Source of the DNA: Scenedesmus sp. ARA3
Lineage: Eukaryota > Chlorophyta > Chlorophyceae > Sphaeropleales > Scenedesmaceae
Assembly: GCA_004335835.1 (NCBI GenBank)
Contig: RWJK01001311.1
Span: 1 to 50,928 of the forward strand
Length of the DNA stretch: 50,928 nucleotides
Direction: 5' to 3'
In this document: piece after piece, positions 1-12,831 of the stretch
Layout: each line of letters starts with the position of its first letter
How positions within the stretch are numbered: the stretch's first letter is position 1
The notes under the pieces: model-generated
What the model was told of the DNA's origin: nothing
Seen by the model: only the letters and a program-made list of their open reading frames with translations
Databases searched by the model: none
Program-made: the position numbers and the translations under genes

Positions 1-1973
1 GGCCATTTTGTATTTTAACACATGACATACCTTGCAGCATCACGCAATGGGGCTGTACGAGCCATTAAACGTTTTTCATTTAATGTACACGATGGTTTTG
101 GAAAGGCTGCTGCTTCGGCAGCAGGGGAAGTGGTGCAATGCTCTGGTGACATGCTGATCTTCTCCGTGAGGCACTGTCGTGCCATAAGACACCATAACTG
201 TTGATTTATAGGAAGAGACTTTACCATCTCGCACACTTTGGTGTGAATATCAAGCCGGTGCGGACGTGGTATCGACAAACCCTACAGCAAGCCCATGGGC
301 TGGCCAGCTGACGTGCTTGCTGTTCAGTGACACAGTATAAGCGGCATACATGCAATAACATCTACTTGCGGCGTTTCAGCCGGGTTTCAAGCGTACAATG
401 CATCAGCAGCAGCACATGTCCAGTTGCAGGCAGACTGCCAGTCAAGTGACCTGCAACTGGACATGCAAACCCACCAACTGGACACGATTTGGTGCCATTG
501 GACATGCCTGGACATGCAGCTGGACATCTCGGTGACCATAGTGTATCGACAACAGAATGGTACAACACGACTAGTCGGTCAGTACTGGCGTCTGCCGCGA
601 ATGTGACAGAATCCTGAGTAGCGCTTCAAACTGCCCAGCAGCTCTCAATCCGGCAGCAGGTGCCCAGCTCTGAGCTCTGAGCTCTGAGTCCTGCTAACCG
701 TACTGTTGCACAAGCTGCCAGCTAACAACCCTGAACTGCCTGCCCACCACAAATACAACTGCTGCACAACGTGCGGTGTTTGCTGCACGCATGTACATCA
801 TGACCTGCACACAAAACTGCCACCTGCAGCTGACTATATTCCCTGCCCAGTCAAGGCAAAGGCCGAAGCAGCAAAAGGTAAATGCCAGTACAAGAGCACA
901 CCCAACATGACGCTGCCTTGCCGCAACACACCGATCCCACCCAGATTGACTTTTCCACTGTACAACCTGTGTTGTGGCACACCAACTTGGGACCTGACAG
1001 CCCAAGGCTCGATGCGACACTGCTGAAGGGCAGCGTGGGCGGGCAGCCTGCCAGATACAATTTGATGCCGGAAACCCCTGAGCAGCATGCACACGATGCT
1101 GCATGTGTGTGTCAGCACCGTTGAGGGCCAAAAAAGCACAGTTTGGTGCGCACACCTGGCTGCACAATCAAACAGGACAGCAACTGCACAAGCTCATCCT
1201 CAACCATGTGTCTATTGCTGTGCAACATGACTAGCACCCAGTGACAGGAAATCCAGGATCCACAAATGACATGCCTTTGCCACAGCAGCTCCCAACTTGC
1301 CAGCAACAATTGTAAACAATTGTAAACCTGCTGCCCGCTGGCAATACCGCAACTGCTGGCCTGAAGGCCGTGCAGGGCATGAACAGGCATGTTGCTGACA
1401 CAACAACAAGCAAGCACATCTCCCGTCAAATCGGAAAAGCACCAACGGCACCCAACCCACCATTCTGGCCAAGGGCAGGACAATTTTTTTTGTACATGGA
1501 CGTGCTGAGCAACAATCAAGCGCGTCGCTGCACATGCACACAAGGCATGTACACCGTGGACAAGTCGGCAAGTCGTGCACTGTTCATCCTATGCATACCG
1601 TACATATGTGCAAGCTGCACACTAAGGCTGCGGCTCGAAAACAGGGATAACCCCAGCAGATTACCGGTGGCAGCGTCCAACAATCATGTTGCTGATGCTG
1701 CTGACGCACAACTGCAGCACAATGCCACAGCTTTTGCTAGCACAACACAGATGCTGGTGAACCGCCACACAGCCACAGCCCCATTCCACTGAAGCCAGCC
1801 TGCCAGCACGGTGCTGCTCAGCCGCTGCGGCGTCCACGCTGTGATACGCTGTTTGAGTCCTGGCGGCTGCTGTCCCTGCTCCTTTTTGTGTCTCTGCTTT
1901 TGCTCTTGCTCAGCCACACAGCATCGCAGGAGCTTGGCTTACTCCGCTTTGTGCCGCGCTGCTGTTGCCGGCG
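1..1973. other. No gene recognised, left flank
   Basis: Only short open frames with Cys/His/Ala-rich composition are present, and none resembles a known family. Visible structure is a perfect inverted repeat near 415-465, GGACATG-type repeats at about 410-525, an AGCTCTG triplication at 665-690, and a doubled ACAATTGTAA motif at about 1307-1326. It probably contains the 3' flank of the minus-strand ARM gene. Confidence 0.5.
415..465. repeat. Perfect 16-bp inverted repeat (hairpin)
   Basis: Bases 415-430 (CATGTCCAGTTGCAGG) are the exact reverse complement of 450-465, separated by 19 bases. Further CTGGACATG-like copies follow to about 525. No neighbouring coding region or terminal inverted repeat explains it. 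Confidence 0.75.
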
Positions 1974-2156
1974 CTAACCCCTGAGGCCTGCTGACGCAAA
2001 TGCTGCAAGCATGGCTGCCGCATCTGCTGATGCCACTGCTGCTTTAGCTGCCCCTGCCGCTGCAGTGGGGGCAGCATCAAGGCCACCTGCAGGAGCAGCT
2101 GCCTGTGCAGCTGCTGGCAGCGCAGGAGGCATCAGTGGTGCTGGCACTGCTGCCGG

Positions 2157-2197
<41 letters not shown>

Positions 2198-3890
2198 GCT
2201 GCGCAGCTGCTGGTTGTGCAGATGGGAACAGTGGCACCACCTCAGGCGCTGCTGCTGGCTGTGGCGCTTCTCCCTCTGCTGCTGCTGCTGCTGCTGCTGG
2301 TGCTGCTGCTGTAGCTGCTGCTGGCGCAGCATCAAGCCCGCCTGCAGGAGCTGCTGGCAGCGCAGCAGCTGGTGGCTCGGCTGGAAGCAGAGGCGCTGCC
2401 CAAAGGGCTGCTGCTGGGGGTGGCGCTGCTGCTGCTGCTGCTGCTGTTGTGAGCGCAGCTGTCACCTGCAGGCTCTGCTGTGAGCTCAGGCCGCCTAGTG
2501 CCAGGTGGTGCAGTGTGCTTTTTGCTGCCCACTGCACATCCTCATCGCTGCTGGCCAGCAGCGTCACCAGCCTCTCCACAGCTTGCGGCTCATCTGCAAT
2601 GCGCCTCTGTAAGGCAAGGTTCTCAGCAGCCAGGTTGCGCAGTGTGCTTGCTGCTTCCAGCTGCACAACCTGGAAGCGGCTGGCCAGCAGCTGCACCAGC
2701 CTCGCTACAGCTTGTGGCTCATCGGCAATGCGCCTCTTCAAGGCCAGGTTGCCATAGGCAAGATTGGACAGCGCCCATGTTGCGTATTCCTGCACACGCT
2801 GTCTGCTGCTGGCCAGCAGTGTCACCAGCCTCTCTACAGGTTGCGGCTCATTGGCAATCTGCCGCTGCACGTCCAGTGCACCGTAAGCCAGGTTGCCCAG
2901 TGCGCCTGCTGCTGCTGCTGCCTGCACACCCTGGTCGCTGCTGGCCAGCAGCTGCGCCAGCCGCTCTACAGCTTGCGGCTCGTCGGCAATCCGCCTCGCC
3001 ATAGCAAGGCCATCAGAAGCTAGGTTGCACAGCGCATTTGCTGCTGCCCGCTGCACACCCTGGTTGCTGCTGGCCAGCAGCATCACCAGCCTCTCTACAG
3101 CTTGCGGCACAGCTGCAATCCGCGTCGCCAAGGCCAGGTTGCCAGCAGCAAGGTTGCTCAGTGCACCTGCTGCTGCCCTCTGCAAGCCCTGGCTGCTGCC
3201 GCTCAGCAGTTGCACCAGCGCTGTTACAGCACCTGGTGTATCAGCAACTTGCTGCTTAAGCGCTGGCTCAGTACGCGCGAGGCGCCTCACCACCTCTGCT
3301 GCGGCCTCCTGCACAGTCAGGTTGCTGCTGGTCAGCATCCGTGAAAGTCTTGGCAGTGCACCTTGAGCACCGTTAAGAGCCCTGCACTGAAGTAACTTTG
3401 CAAGCTGCCATGCAGCTGCTGTCTGCTCATCCCCGCTGCCGCTGTCCACAAGCCGCTGCAACGCGGCGATGTCCTGCGGCCCAGCAGCAGCTGGGCGATG
3501 TAGGTCTGACAGCAGCACGGATTCGGCTGCTGCCCTAGGCATGGCTGCTGCAGCTGCTGCTGCTGCTCCTGCTGCGGGAGCAGCATCAGCACTGCTTGCA
3601 GGAGCGGGCTGTGCAGCTGCTAGTGGCGCAGGCGGTGCCAATGGCACTGCTGGTGGCGGTGCTGCACCTGGCTCTACTGAGACACCTTGCAGTGAAGCTG
3701 CAAGTGGTTGCTGCTCCTGATGAATTGCTGCAGGTGCTTGGTTGGCCTGCTCCTGCTGCGCCTGCAGGCTGTTGAGCATTGCCAGCAGGTGCTGTTCTTG
3801 GACTCGATGGGGATGCCCCTCTGGCAGCTGCCTGCAAGTCTGAAGAGCCTGTTGCAGCTGCTGTCGCAGCACTGCTGAGCTGTCAGTCAT
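1974..3890 (-). CDS. Armadillo-repeat protein, intronless
   Basis: This is a single open frame of 638 residues. The ATG at 3890 is preferred; the frame extends one codon upstream only as TTG. Residues 1-60 are a Gln-rich helical segment and 60-120 are Pro/Ala-rich. Residues about 178-470 hold six near-identical 42-43-residue armadillo repeats (core PQAVERLVTLLASS...VQ..A...L.NLA) preceded by one diverged repeat. The tail (about 471-638) is low-complexity Ala/Pro. ARM arrays form a helical solenoid that binds proteins; the PQAVERL-type repeats resemble stand-alone algal ARM proteins, and no extra catalytic domain is visible. The repeats are close copies at DNA level (129-bp units), pointing to recent internal duplication. 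The binding partner cannot be inferred. The antisense frames are Ala/Leu artefacts of CTG-rich DNA. Confidence 0.85.
2520..3240 (-). repeat. Tandem 129-bp repeats coding ARM units
   Basis: About six in-frame units of 126-132 bp recur, recognisable by plus-strand blocks such as CTGGCCAGCAGC, CTCTACAGCTTGCGGCTC and GCCAGGTTG. Each encodes one armadillo repeat of the 1974-3890 gene. Confidence 0.8.
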
Positions 3891-6800
3891 CAAGTATTTG
3901 CTCTGATTGATGTCCTACATACAGCAGCAGACAGTGCGCGGTCAGGTGCGTGAGATCAGAGGCAGGCAAGTTGTGTGCAGGCACAGGAGAGCACAAGCCC
4001 GGCAGGCCATCAAAGCCCTCCGCAAGCACACAAGTTGCTCATAAGTCGCAGACAATTTTCAAATAGTCTCCCATCAAGCACACGTAGGGCAGAGTTCAGC
4101 GCTGCAGTCGCTCCTTACTGCACTAGCTGTCCTACAGAATCTGTGGGAAATTTCAAATTATGTTGCTGCTTCACGTGTTTGCGACGCTTCCAGTACGTGC
4201 CTAAAGTCGAGGATCATGCTTCTGAACAGCTTCCACGTGCTCCGGTGCCAACAAGCTGGAGAACGCTGTCCCGGTGCATGATGTTGCCTCTGTGTGGTGT
4301 TTGTGCAGGCCTGAAGAGGGCGTGTCCAGCTGATTCAACAAAGATAGGCAAGCGTTAACGTGGTGAAATTTTTAGCCGGACATTCAGCGGGGATTCGGTC
4401 CGCCGCTTGTGGAGAAAACCTGGCTTCCGGGAAGACTGGTTTGGGGTTTCTGTCAACGCAGTGACATGCGATTAAACCAAAATGATGGGTACGAGTTCTG
4501 GGATGATCCGATTTTGTTGTCAAACAGTCACAGGTCACGTACATGACGGGCATCAGGGCGCTGCTGTCCTTGCTGGCCTATGGCTAACATATTTCATGTC
4601 CATGGGCACAGGGAGCCCCGAAAGAGGCCTAAAGGTGCGTGATATGAGCTATAGGCTTGCTTTGAACGAATCTGGCAACCCAAGTCTGGCCCAGCATACT
4701 TCACCACCTCTTGACAACACGCTGTTTCTGCATATGGCAATTCATATGGCATGTATGTGAGACTTGACTCTCACATTAAATTAATTATTCTGTGTATCAT
4801 AGTTCAAAAGTAAGCCGACGGTAGGTGGCTGAATTGATAACACTCCAGGAGCATGTCACAGCCAGCCCCATGCCAGCAGCTGGTGACAGTGCTGCCACAT
4901 TCGGAGTTCAGCAAGCAGGCCTGATCTGGGGCTGCACAACAAATTATTTTTAGGGTCAGCACTTTGTGGTGCTTTGCAGGCGCAGGGGGCCGGTGCCTGC
5001 TATAGCTGATATTCTGTAGCGGATTCTGCAGTTCAACTGTGTGAGTCACACTGCGTGCCCAGCCAGGGCCCGGGCCCATTTCAGTTGAACCAGTGCCAGC
5101 AGCCCAGGCATGCACATGTGCGAGTAAAACAACAGCCTCGGCTGCCATATGTATACATCAAGTTACACAGCGACCTAGCACTTCCTTGCGTTGTGGATTA
5201 CACGCTTTTACAATGTCAACAATGCCGCCACCAGCGACTAACAACAATGGTCAGTTTGACTGCCGGGGTGCAGGTGGCAGCATGGGCTGGAGGTCCAGCT
5301 AGCTGCTGCACACACCGCCCGCTGCCGCAAGACAACTACAGGCCTACAAGTACTGGTGACAAGGGTTAACTACAGAAACACACACGGGCATATGTTGTCA
5401 TGCACACTCATGTACAAAGGAAATGCACACACGAAACAAACCAAAGGCAAGCTATGCTAAATGCTATGCATGCGATAGTGCATCAATGAGCCTGCATCAA
5501 CCAAAGCCCGCTTGGCCTGCAGCCCGTTTGAAATGCAAGCCTTGCAGGAGCGCAGGAGACAACAGGGAGATTGGGCCTCTCTCAACAGCAACTGTGCCAC
5601 GGGGCTCATCACACCACAGGGTGTTATAACAACCAAAATAACAGTTAGTTGCTCGGCTGTGCAAAAGACCGTTGCTTCCTCGCGTCCTACAGAAGTGACT
5701 CTACAGAAGTGCAAGCCAGTGCGGTGGACAGACAAAGGCGAGCTGCAACAGCAGCAGCAAAGAGAGACAGTCTGCGCGTACGCGCACAGACTCTTGCGGC
5801 TAACTGTGCAGCCAAGCCAAGCCTAGCCAGAAACACATGCTGAGAGACAACTTGCGGCAAGACCTGCCGCCAAGGTGACCAGGTAGGTAGTTTGCTTGCT
5901 GTACTGCAGCATGACGGCCAGAAGGTTCATGCCAGCTTGCAAGCGCAAACGCCGCTCCCACATGCAGATTTAGTGCCATGCAACACCAGCTGTCAGCTCA
6001 TCACAACACAGCCCTGAACTGCTGGCTGTAATCAGGGCAGATGCCAGGACGTGGTGTTGTGTTCCGCCCGGCAATACACACTCAACAACAAGAGCACGAA
6101 GCTCACATGCTGACGATACGCCTCAACAAACTCACAGCACCAGCCCTCACACTAGCTTACATCCCCACAAGGGGACAGCACAGCACTTGCAGCACGCAGC
6201 ATGCCCAGCAAGCGATGCAATGCATGGCTACCTAGCAGTGCAAGTGGCAGCAGCAGCTGCTGCTGCTGTGCTGATGCTCTGCGTGCAGATGTATACTGTG
6301 CTTGCCGCCACAAGGCTAGCCTCGTCTGCTGCTCCTTTCCTCAACCACCAGGCGTACCGCCAAACAGAGATTTAGTTATTTCAGTAAATCAGAAGCCTTG
6401 TGCGCGCCAGGGTAGGCACTGCACGGCGTGATTGCTGCTGCATCCGTTGTGTTATCGCTGCATGTACGGCTTCCGACCAGCTGTGTGGAAACTCTCTTCC
6501 TCCACTGACCTTCAACAAGACCATCACCATCGCAAACCAGTCAGCACCACAGCTCCTGGTGAACATGGACACTGTGGTACAACTAAGCCTTACGCCTCAC
6601 TCCATCGTACCAACTGGAAGAGTCACCCGGCTGTGATCGCTCCTCTGGTAGCAACCCGCAGCGCAACCCCGCAATGTGGATTACCACCGTGGGTGACGTA
6701 ACCATGTGAGTGCGTCATCGCCTGGCGAGATTACTGCATCGTGTCCAGGCTGGTCTGGCTGCACGAGCGCAGCATGGACAGGTCACCGCCTGACACATTG

Positions 6801-7049
6801 GAGGCCATGCCAGAGACATTACTCATGCACCTGCAGCACCAGCAGCAGCAGCAGCAGCAAAACTGTTGTGAGCACACAGCTGCTGTGGGTTGTGTCGTAT
6901 GCGAGCCAGCCAACATGCGTAGAATGGCCACCACTCATGCTGTGCATGTGCGCCAGGACGCAGGAGCATCACAATCAACAGGCTGTCGACAATCAATTGA
7001 TGCTGGCTGCACACCAGCCAGCCAGCCGCTCATCTAGGGGGCGCCTCTG
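3891..7049. other. No gene recognised, intergenic
   Basis: This 3.2-kb stretch between two minus-strand genes contains only short frames without family resemblance. A promoter for the ARM gene is expected near 3891-4200, but no core motif stands out. A CAG tract lies at 6840-6859. No RNA gene or transposon end was recognised. Confidence 0.45.
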
Positions 7050-9574
7050 TCAAACCCTCCGTCTACGCACACTCAACCAGTCAAAATCGCACCTGTTCAT
7101 GCCCTGGGTGTTCTGCGGCAGCAGCGGCTCCCTCACACTTCCTGAGGAGCTCAGAGTGCTGACTGACACCACATGGGGCAGACCCGCCAGGTCAGCAGCA
7201 CTCTGGCTGGCAGCAGAGCCCTCACAGCACAGGCCGCCAGGTGGGCAGGCGTCCAGAGTTGTGAAGTTCAGCGGGCGCTGGGTGTTGTTACTGTTGTTGT
7301 TATATGACATGTTATCGTCCTCGTCGTCCTCGTCATCGAGATCGTGCTGCTCCTCGCGCCTGAGGGAGAACAGCACAGCCACAACTGCCACACACACGGC
7401 ACCAGCCGCCACAGCTGCAAGGAATGTAGCACCAAAGCTGCTGCCTGCAGGTGCTGCTGCTGCTGCTGCCGCCTGCTGCTGCTGCATGTTGAGTGCCTGA
7501 TGCAGCAGCTCTGCCTCACTTGGCTTGCTGTCCACCAGCTGCTGCTGCTTCTGCTGCTGCTTGGGTGCTGATGTGGCAGCTGTCATCTGCTCAAGGGGAG
7601 TGAACTGATAAGGCACTCCCTGGTAGGCTGAGCAATCAGCGCGGTGCAAAGCATGGCTGGCCCAGGCTGCGATCATCGGGTTTGACTTGTCATCTGAGCA
7701 GAAGTCAGCCACCTTCTTGCAGCAGAGGCCGCTGAAGGGAGTCCTGCAAGCCACACGCAGGTCCCTGCAGCACGCCACGCTTGCAGGAACTGCACGCAGC
7801 AGGACGGCGTGAGGCGAGGACAGGGCAAGAGATGCAGCAGCAGCAGGAGAGGCAGATGTCACAAAGTGAAAGAGAGGGCGTCAGGATGAGGATTGTGGCT
7901 GCTGCTGAGATCCCTGGTGTCTTGCAGGAGATGCTGCTGTGCTTGCATTCAAGCTGCTGCTGCTGCTGCAGCCCATAACTAGCACTGGCTGCCGCCGCCA
8001 ACCCTTCTGCCCTCATCATCTCTGGTAGTATGGTGTTGGGGTAGCTGAGCGCTCACACATACATCGCTGACATGGCAAGCCACACATAACAACATGATTT
8101 CTGGCACGGAGCACGAGCCACTGCTGTCCCTGCCGCGCCTGGTACGCTCCTGTTTTCACTGCTGCCTTTCCTGTGGCTCTTCTGCCTCGACAAAGTGTTT
8201 CACGTTGGCCGCTGCTGGTACTTCAGCAGACCTATCATACTCTTCTTGCCACCACCAACGATACTGCTGCTGCTGTGCTGCTGCTGCTATCATTGTGTGT
8301 GTCTCAAACCCATCACGGGCTCGCACCTGCGTCGCTGCCATCTAGCTTGAGCCCAGCGCATGCACAGGGCGGCTGCGGGGTGCAGTCCTCATGCAGGAAG
8401 GCAAAGATGTCCTGTTCATGCGGCAGGCTGTGTGCGGGGCCCTTCATGGGTGCATAGAACTTGTCAAGCCACTCGCAGGGCAGCCCAGACTCGCTCTGCA
8501 GCAGCAGCAGCAGCAGCACCGGCAGGGCGAGGCGACAGCAGTTTTGTAGGAAATCATAGATTTTGTTTGTAGCTGTCAACTTTGGCATCTGCTGGCTGCT
8601 TGCAGTCAGCTGGAAGTCTGTGATGCTGCTGCTGCTGCAGTTGTAGCTGCCGTTGCAACAGCTGCTAGGCACAGCTATTGCTGATGATGACAGGCTATCT
8701 CGTCTGCTGCTGTCTCGCACACGTAAACGCATGAACACAGTTTCTATCATTTGCGCATTTTCTCACCTTGCAGCGCTTGTACAGGGCCTGCTTGCAGGTT
8801 TCTTCTGCTACAGCCCACGTGTTGAAGTCTGTGTCATAACGGCAGTAGCACTGCCCCGCAGGCACGTTCCACGCGGAGCGCTTGCCATGAGCATGCTGGA
8901 TGGCAGACGCTGCGGCAGCCGAAAGGCCCTGCTGCTGCTGCTCCTCGGCCGCCTGCTGCACTGCTGCCTGCTGCTCTGCATACTCGAGCAGAGGATCGGA
9001 CGGCTCCAGCTGCAGCAGCTCCTCACTGAGGCGCCTGGCATTACTGCCGTAGCCGTACTCGCCATATCCGTACTCGCCGTAACCGTATCCACCGGACTCT
9101 GTCATGATCAGACGGCGGCGGCCGTCGCTGCCGTATCCGTACTCGCCGTATCCGTAGCCGTAGCCGCCATAGCTGCCTGCTCCTGCTGACTGCAGCAGCT
9201 GCCTGCCTGTGTGCTGCGCGCCGACCAGGTCTGGCACTGGCTGCACAAACTCCACACTGCAAAGATGGGATAAAACATAAAACATATACACGGTGGCGTT
9301 AGGACAGAGTGAGCGTATGGGGAGGATAGCAATAGACCAGCAGCAGCACATGCATGTGCAGAAGGACCCCATCAGGGACAGCAGGTCCACACAACAAACT
9401 GCTGCGTTGCGTGGACGCATACGGCACGCCTACGGGGCTGGCATATGATGTTATTATCTGCTTGGTGCAAAGCTTTGAGCTGCTGGCTGCTCCGCGTGGT
9501 ACTTACTCTGCACGCGCCACTGCGTGGAGCACCAGGCTGGCTGCTAGCAAGAGGAGCGCCAGTGCGCTTCTCAT
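7050..9574 (-). CDS. Secreted/type I membrane protein with Tyr-Gly repeats and Cys-rich ectodomain
   Basis: Four exons join in frame: 9574-9507, 9256-8767, 8495-8327 and 7789-7050 (488 residues, stop TAG). The start ATG at 9574 opens a clear signal peptide (MRSALALLLLAASLVLHAVA). Exon 2 encodes two blocks of YGYGEYGYG repeats separated by a basic SDGRRRL stretch, then a Gln/Glu-rich helix and the first cysteines. Exons 3-4 continue a Cys-rich region (CYCRY, CACAG, CCRDLRVAC, GLCCKKVADFC). Residues about 361-383 form one transmembrane helix, followed by a basic stop-transfer (RREE), an acidic DDEDDEDD cluster and a Ser-rich tail of about 100 residues. Donors are GTAAGT, GTGAGA and GTGCGA; phases agree throughout. 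The layout suggests a cell-surface or cell-wall-associated protein. I do not recognise the family. Its introns lack the exon copies seen in other genes here. Confidence 0.75.
9035..9190 (-). repeat. Coding Tyr-Gly-Glu repeats
   Basis: Repeated plus-strand CCGTACTCGCCGTA / CCGTATCCG units encode two blocks of Y-G-Y-G-E-Y-G-Y-G in exon 2 of the 7050-9574 gene, on either side of an arginine-rich spacer. Confidence 0.85.
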
Positions 9575-12500
9575 TGCTGCGCCTCTACCTCCGTAGAAGC
9601 CGGATCGAGCGGCGTCCCCGCGACACGCCTGCACAGCAGGCAGCGACATGCAAACAACCCTCAGGTGCGGTCCAACCTGCCATGCTCGTCGCCAACGCCT
9701 ACAGCTGCTGCCCCAGCTGACTCTGCAATATCACTGCGTAAGATCCTGGCCTGCCCGCTTGCTGCTGCGCCAAGCATCTGACAGAGCTGGCAGTGTAGCG
9801 CCATCCCATAGAGGCCGTGACACTCCTGCGCCTGTGAGCTTCTGCTGGCGTGATGGCTGCTGTTCTCACGGCTTAAAATTTGATCATGCTACTGTGACAG
9901 GTCGTGCTGCTACTCTAGCGCTCCGTCGCACGCCTTTCCCTCGCTGCACTGCCAACTGTCTGACTCGTCTGCCCGGCCCTTCACAACTGCGTGCTGCTGC
10001 TATAGATGTACATGACATATAGATTGATGTCCTGGGCTGCTGATCGCCGCTGGCTGCGTCTCCAGACAGCCAACAGTTGACAATGTCGCACTAGTCGCTC
10101 ACCAGGCTGCTTGGTTCGACTTGCAGGACGCGTAACGTTTAAAGCTTAGCGTGTTTTGGTGTGTATAGGCTCTGAGTGCATGTCTCACCCCCCGGTGAAC
10201 TTGGTGGTGGTGCGAGTATGTGGGGTGATCTGTCCAGCGATGCAGTCAAACGTAATGATCACGCTTAATACTGCCCTGACATGCTGCACTGCAGCTGCAC
10301 GGTACAGGACAAGCCTGTCACTGGGGCTTCGTCGCACTTGACCAGAGACCGATAACATATCCAGCCTCAGCGGCCCCAGCCAAACAGCCTGTGACGCCGT
10401 ATGATGCCATGTACCAGAAAAATGCCTAGAAAGTGCGCGTCTTGCGCCTGCATGTCGTGACGACCCTGATTCACCACCTAGCAAAGGTTTCCGACCCGAG
10501 CCTGCAGCTCACGCTGCTGCGTTGCTGTGTTTGCACATCTCTTCCGTTGCAATCGTTTGCTGCTTGCTGCGGTGGCGCTTGTCGAGAAGTTGGGGGTCAC
10601 TGGCTCGGACACCTCATGGCAGGTCACCAGCTGCTCAACTCCTCAGACGGTTTGCTTGAATGCACATGTGCGGCCCTTTTGTTGCTCTGCGTTGCTGTCG
10701 AGCAGCACATACTCTCTTTGAAATAGGTGCCTGCACCCTTGAGCCGCCTCTGCATCTACAATCAAGGCTGCTGTTCTGCAACCTGCAGCCTAGCCCTTGG
10801 CCGGGCTGGCGTTCTGCAGGCCTGCAGCCAGTGTGAGAACAGTGCATAGCCCACCGGCATCTGCCCAGCAATAGCACCACCGCCACGTGCAATGATGTAT
10901 CAGACAACTACGAGCTCGTGCTGCGTTTTCTCTATAGAGAGGATCTGTGGTTTATGCAGCGCATGCAGAAGCCAAGGCCAAGGGCCATTTCTGTGCCAGC
11001 CTGAGCACACTGGCCGCCTTGGCCACTGGCCGCTGCAGTAGCCAGCTGGCCACTGCAGGCACTCGTACTCAGCCTGACTTGTTGCTGAGTGTCAACGTCA
11101 AGTCTGAACCTAGCTCTGCCGCCAGGTGGGCAGGCACCTCAACTTTTGTTTTGCTGGATGCACTGCCTACACTGCCGTCAGCACTGGCGACTGCGCGGCA
11201 GTGCTGCAAGTCGTCTCTTGACACAAGTGTGGTTCAGCAATGTGGGCGTCGAGTGGCTTGGCCGGCAATGACTGGCAGCATGGCCGCAGCTTGCTGCTGC
11301 AGCAGCAGCATAGCTATGGCAGCGGCAGCCATGCATTTGCAGTGCGCACTCGTTGGTTCTGTCCCTGGCCCTTCCCCATGTCCCTGCTTTGACTTGCTTT
11401 GAGCTGCTCTGTTCCCAGACAAGTCTTTGATTGGCCCTCAAACACGTGACGGGGACGTTGCATGGGTTGCCAATGCTTCGGTGCAGTGCATCCCCAAGCT
11501 CCGCTGCAATGGCATGCTCAACGCTACTGCTGGACAGCCGTGCTTGCGTGGACAGCCCACTTGGAGCGCCGGGGGGCCTTGAGCGGGGGATCTCCTGGCC
11601 AAGCCTTGCTTGAAGGTGCGCAGCTTTGCATTTTTCATGCTAGACTGTCCATCTTTACTACTGCGCTGCGGCCAGGCCCAGTACGGCCCAGTCTGCCCAG
11701 CAAAATGCACTCTGCCATTTGTGAGCTCAAGCGGCAGTGCTGGCCGGTGTGTTGCAGCACATGGCTAGCCATTCAGCCAGCCTCCTATTCAATGTGACCT
11801 GGCGCCTCACCACAGCGGCTTTAGTGAGTCAGCGCCTGATGCTGGTGAGTCACCTCGGATGGTTCCAATGTTTGTGACTGCACATACCACGGAGCCATCA
11901 GTACGCACCACAGGCGCAAAGTTTTAACATTGACCGGTGCTCAGGATGTGTGACTTGATGTGCTCAATTGGTTCACCTGCCAGCTGCGACCCATGGCCAC
12001 AGCAGCTGCTGCCTCACTGAGGGTGACCCTGCCTGCTGCAACATGGAGTTTTCTGAGTTGCTTTATTTCTTGATGTGGGCTGAGGCATGGGCCATTGCAA
12101 TAGCAGCTTGCTACTGCTGTGGCGGTGAGCCAGCTTGCCTTCTGCTTCTCTGCTGCCAGCTTCGGAGGTCACTTCCGACGTCCGCTGGCAACGGTTCCCA
12201 GCTTCAATGAAAACATTGTAGCATGGCTGCAAGAAATCTGCAGCTGTTCAAAGAAGCGAAGGCTGAATCATGACTTGTGTTTGATGAATGATGCGCAAGC
12301 AAGGTGTCTGCAAGTAGGAGGGCAAGTGCTTTTGGCAACACTCGACCAGCGGTTGTGTGGCCTGCATGCACTTCAGTGTGAAGTTGTGGCTTGTTTGTAG
12401 CGCCTCGAGCGATGGCATGTGGTGTTGGAGAAACCGTTTGTGGCCAGTTTGATTCGACTTCAAGCCGAATCTGCACCACCTCTGGTTTCAATTGACTACC

Positions 12501-12831
12501 TGTGCAAGGCCCTAGGGCTGCACCCTGGACAGGACTGATGGAAAGGCTGGCATGGCGGCCCAAAACGGCTCTCCATATGCATAACAAACAAGTCGAACAT
12601 CCACTGGGCAGGCTGCATTGTGTCTTGGATACCGTGAGCGTTGAGTCCAGTACACGACACCTGCGAAGAGCGATTGATTCGGCAAAACACGGAGTTCTGG
12701 ACCAAGCCAAACTCGCACAGCGTTTTTTTGTGACATTACGAAGCTGTTAAGGAGAACTAGAGCAGCTGAGGCTGCTGCTAGTCAAGACGTAGCCCTGCTG
12801 GCATCCGGTTGAAGTGCTAAGGGCCCTGGCA
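9575..12831. other. No gene recognised, divergent intergenic region
   Basis: This 3.3-kb region separates the minus-strand membrane-protein gene from the plus-strand GH32 gene, so it should contain both promoters. A frame at 10947-11402 (+, 151 codons) is open but compositionally like background and matches nothing I know. An additional 5' exon of the GH32 gene may hide here. Confidence 0.4.

Noticed and set aside
2011..2757. Long plus-strand Ala-rich frame of 248 codons
   Set aside because: It is the antisense of the ARM gene's low-complexity tail; CTG/GCA-rich DNA is open on several frames.
6706..7500. Plus-strand frame of 264 codons
   Set aside because: It overlaps the last exon of the Tyr-Gly membrane protein in antisense, with Ser/Cys runs from triplets and no family features.
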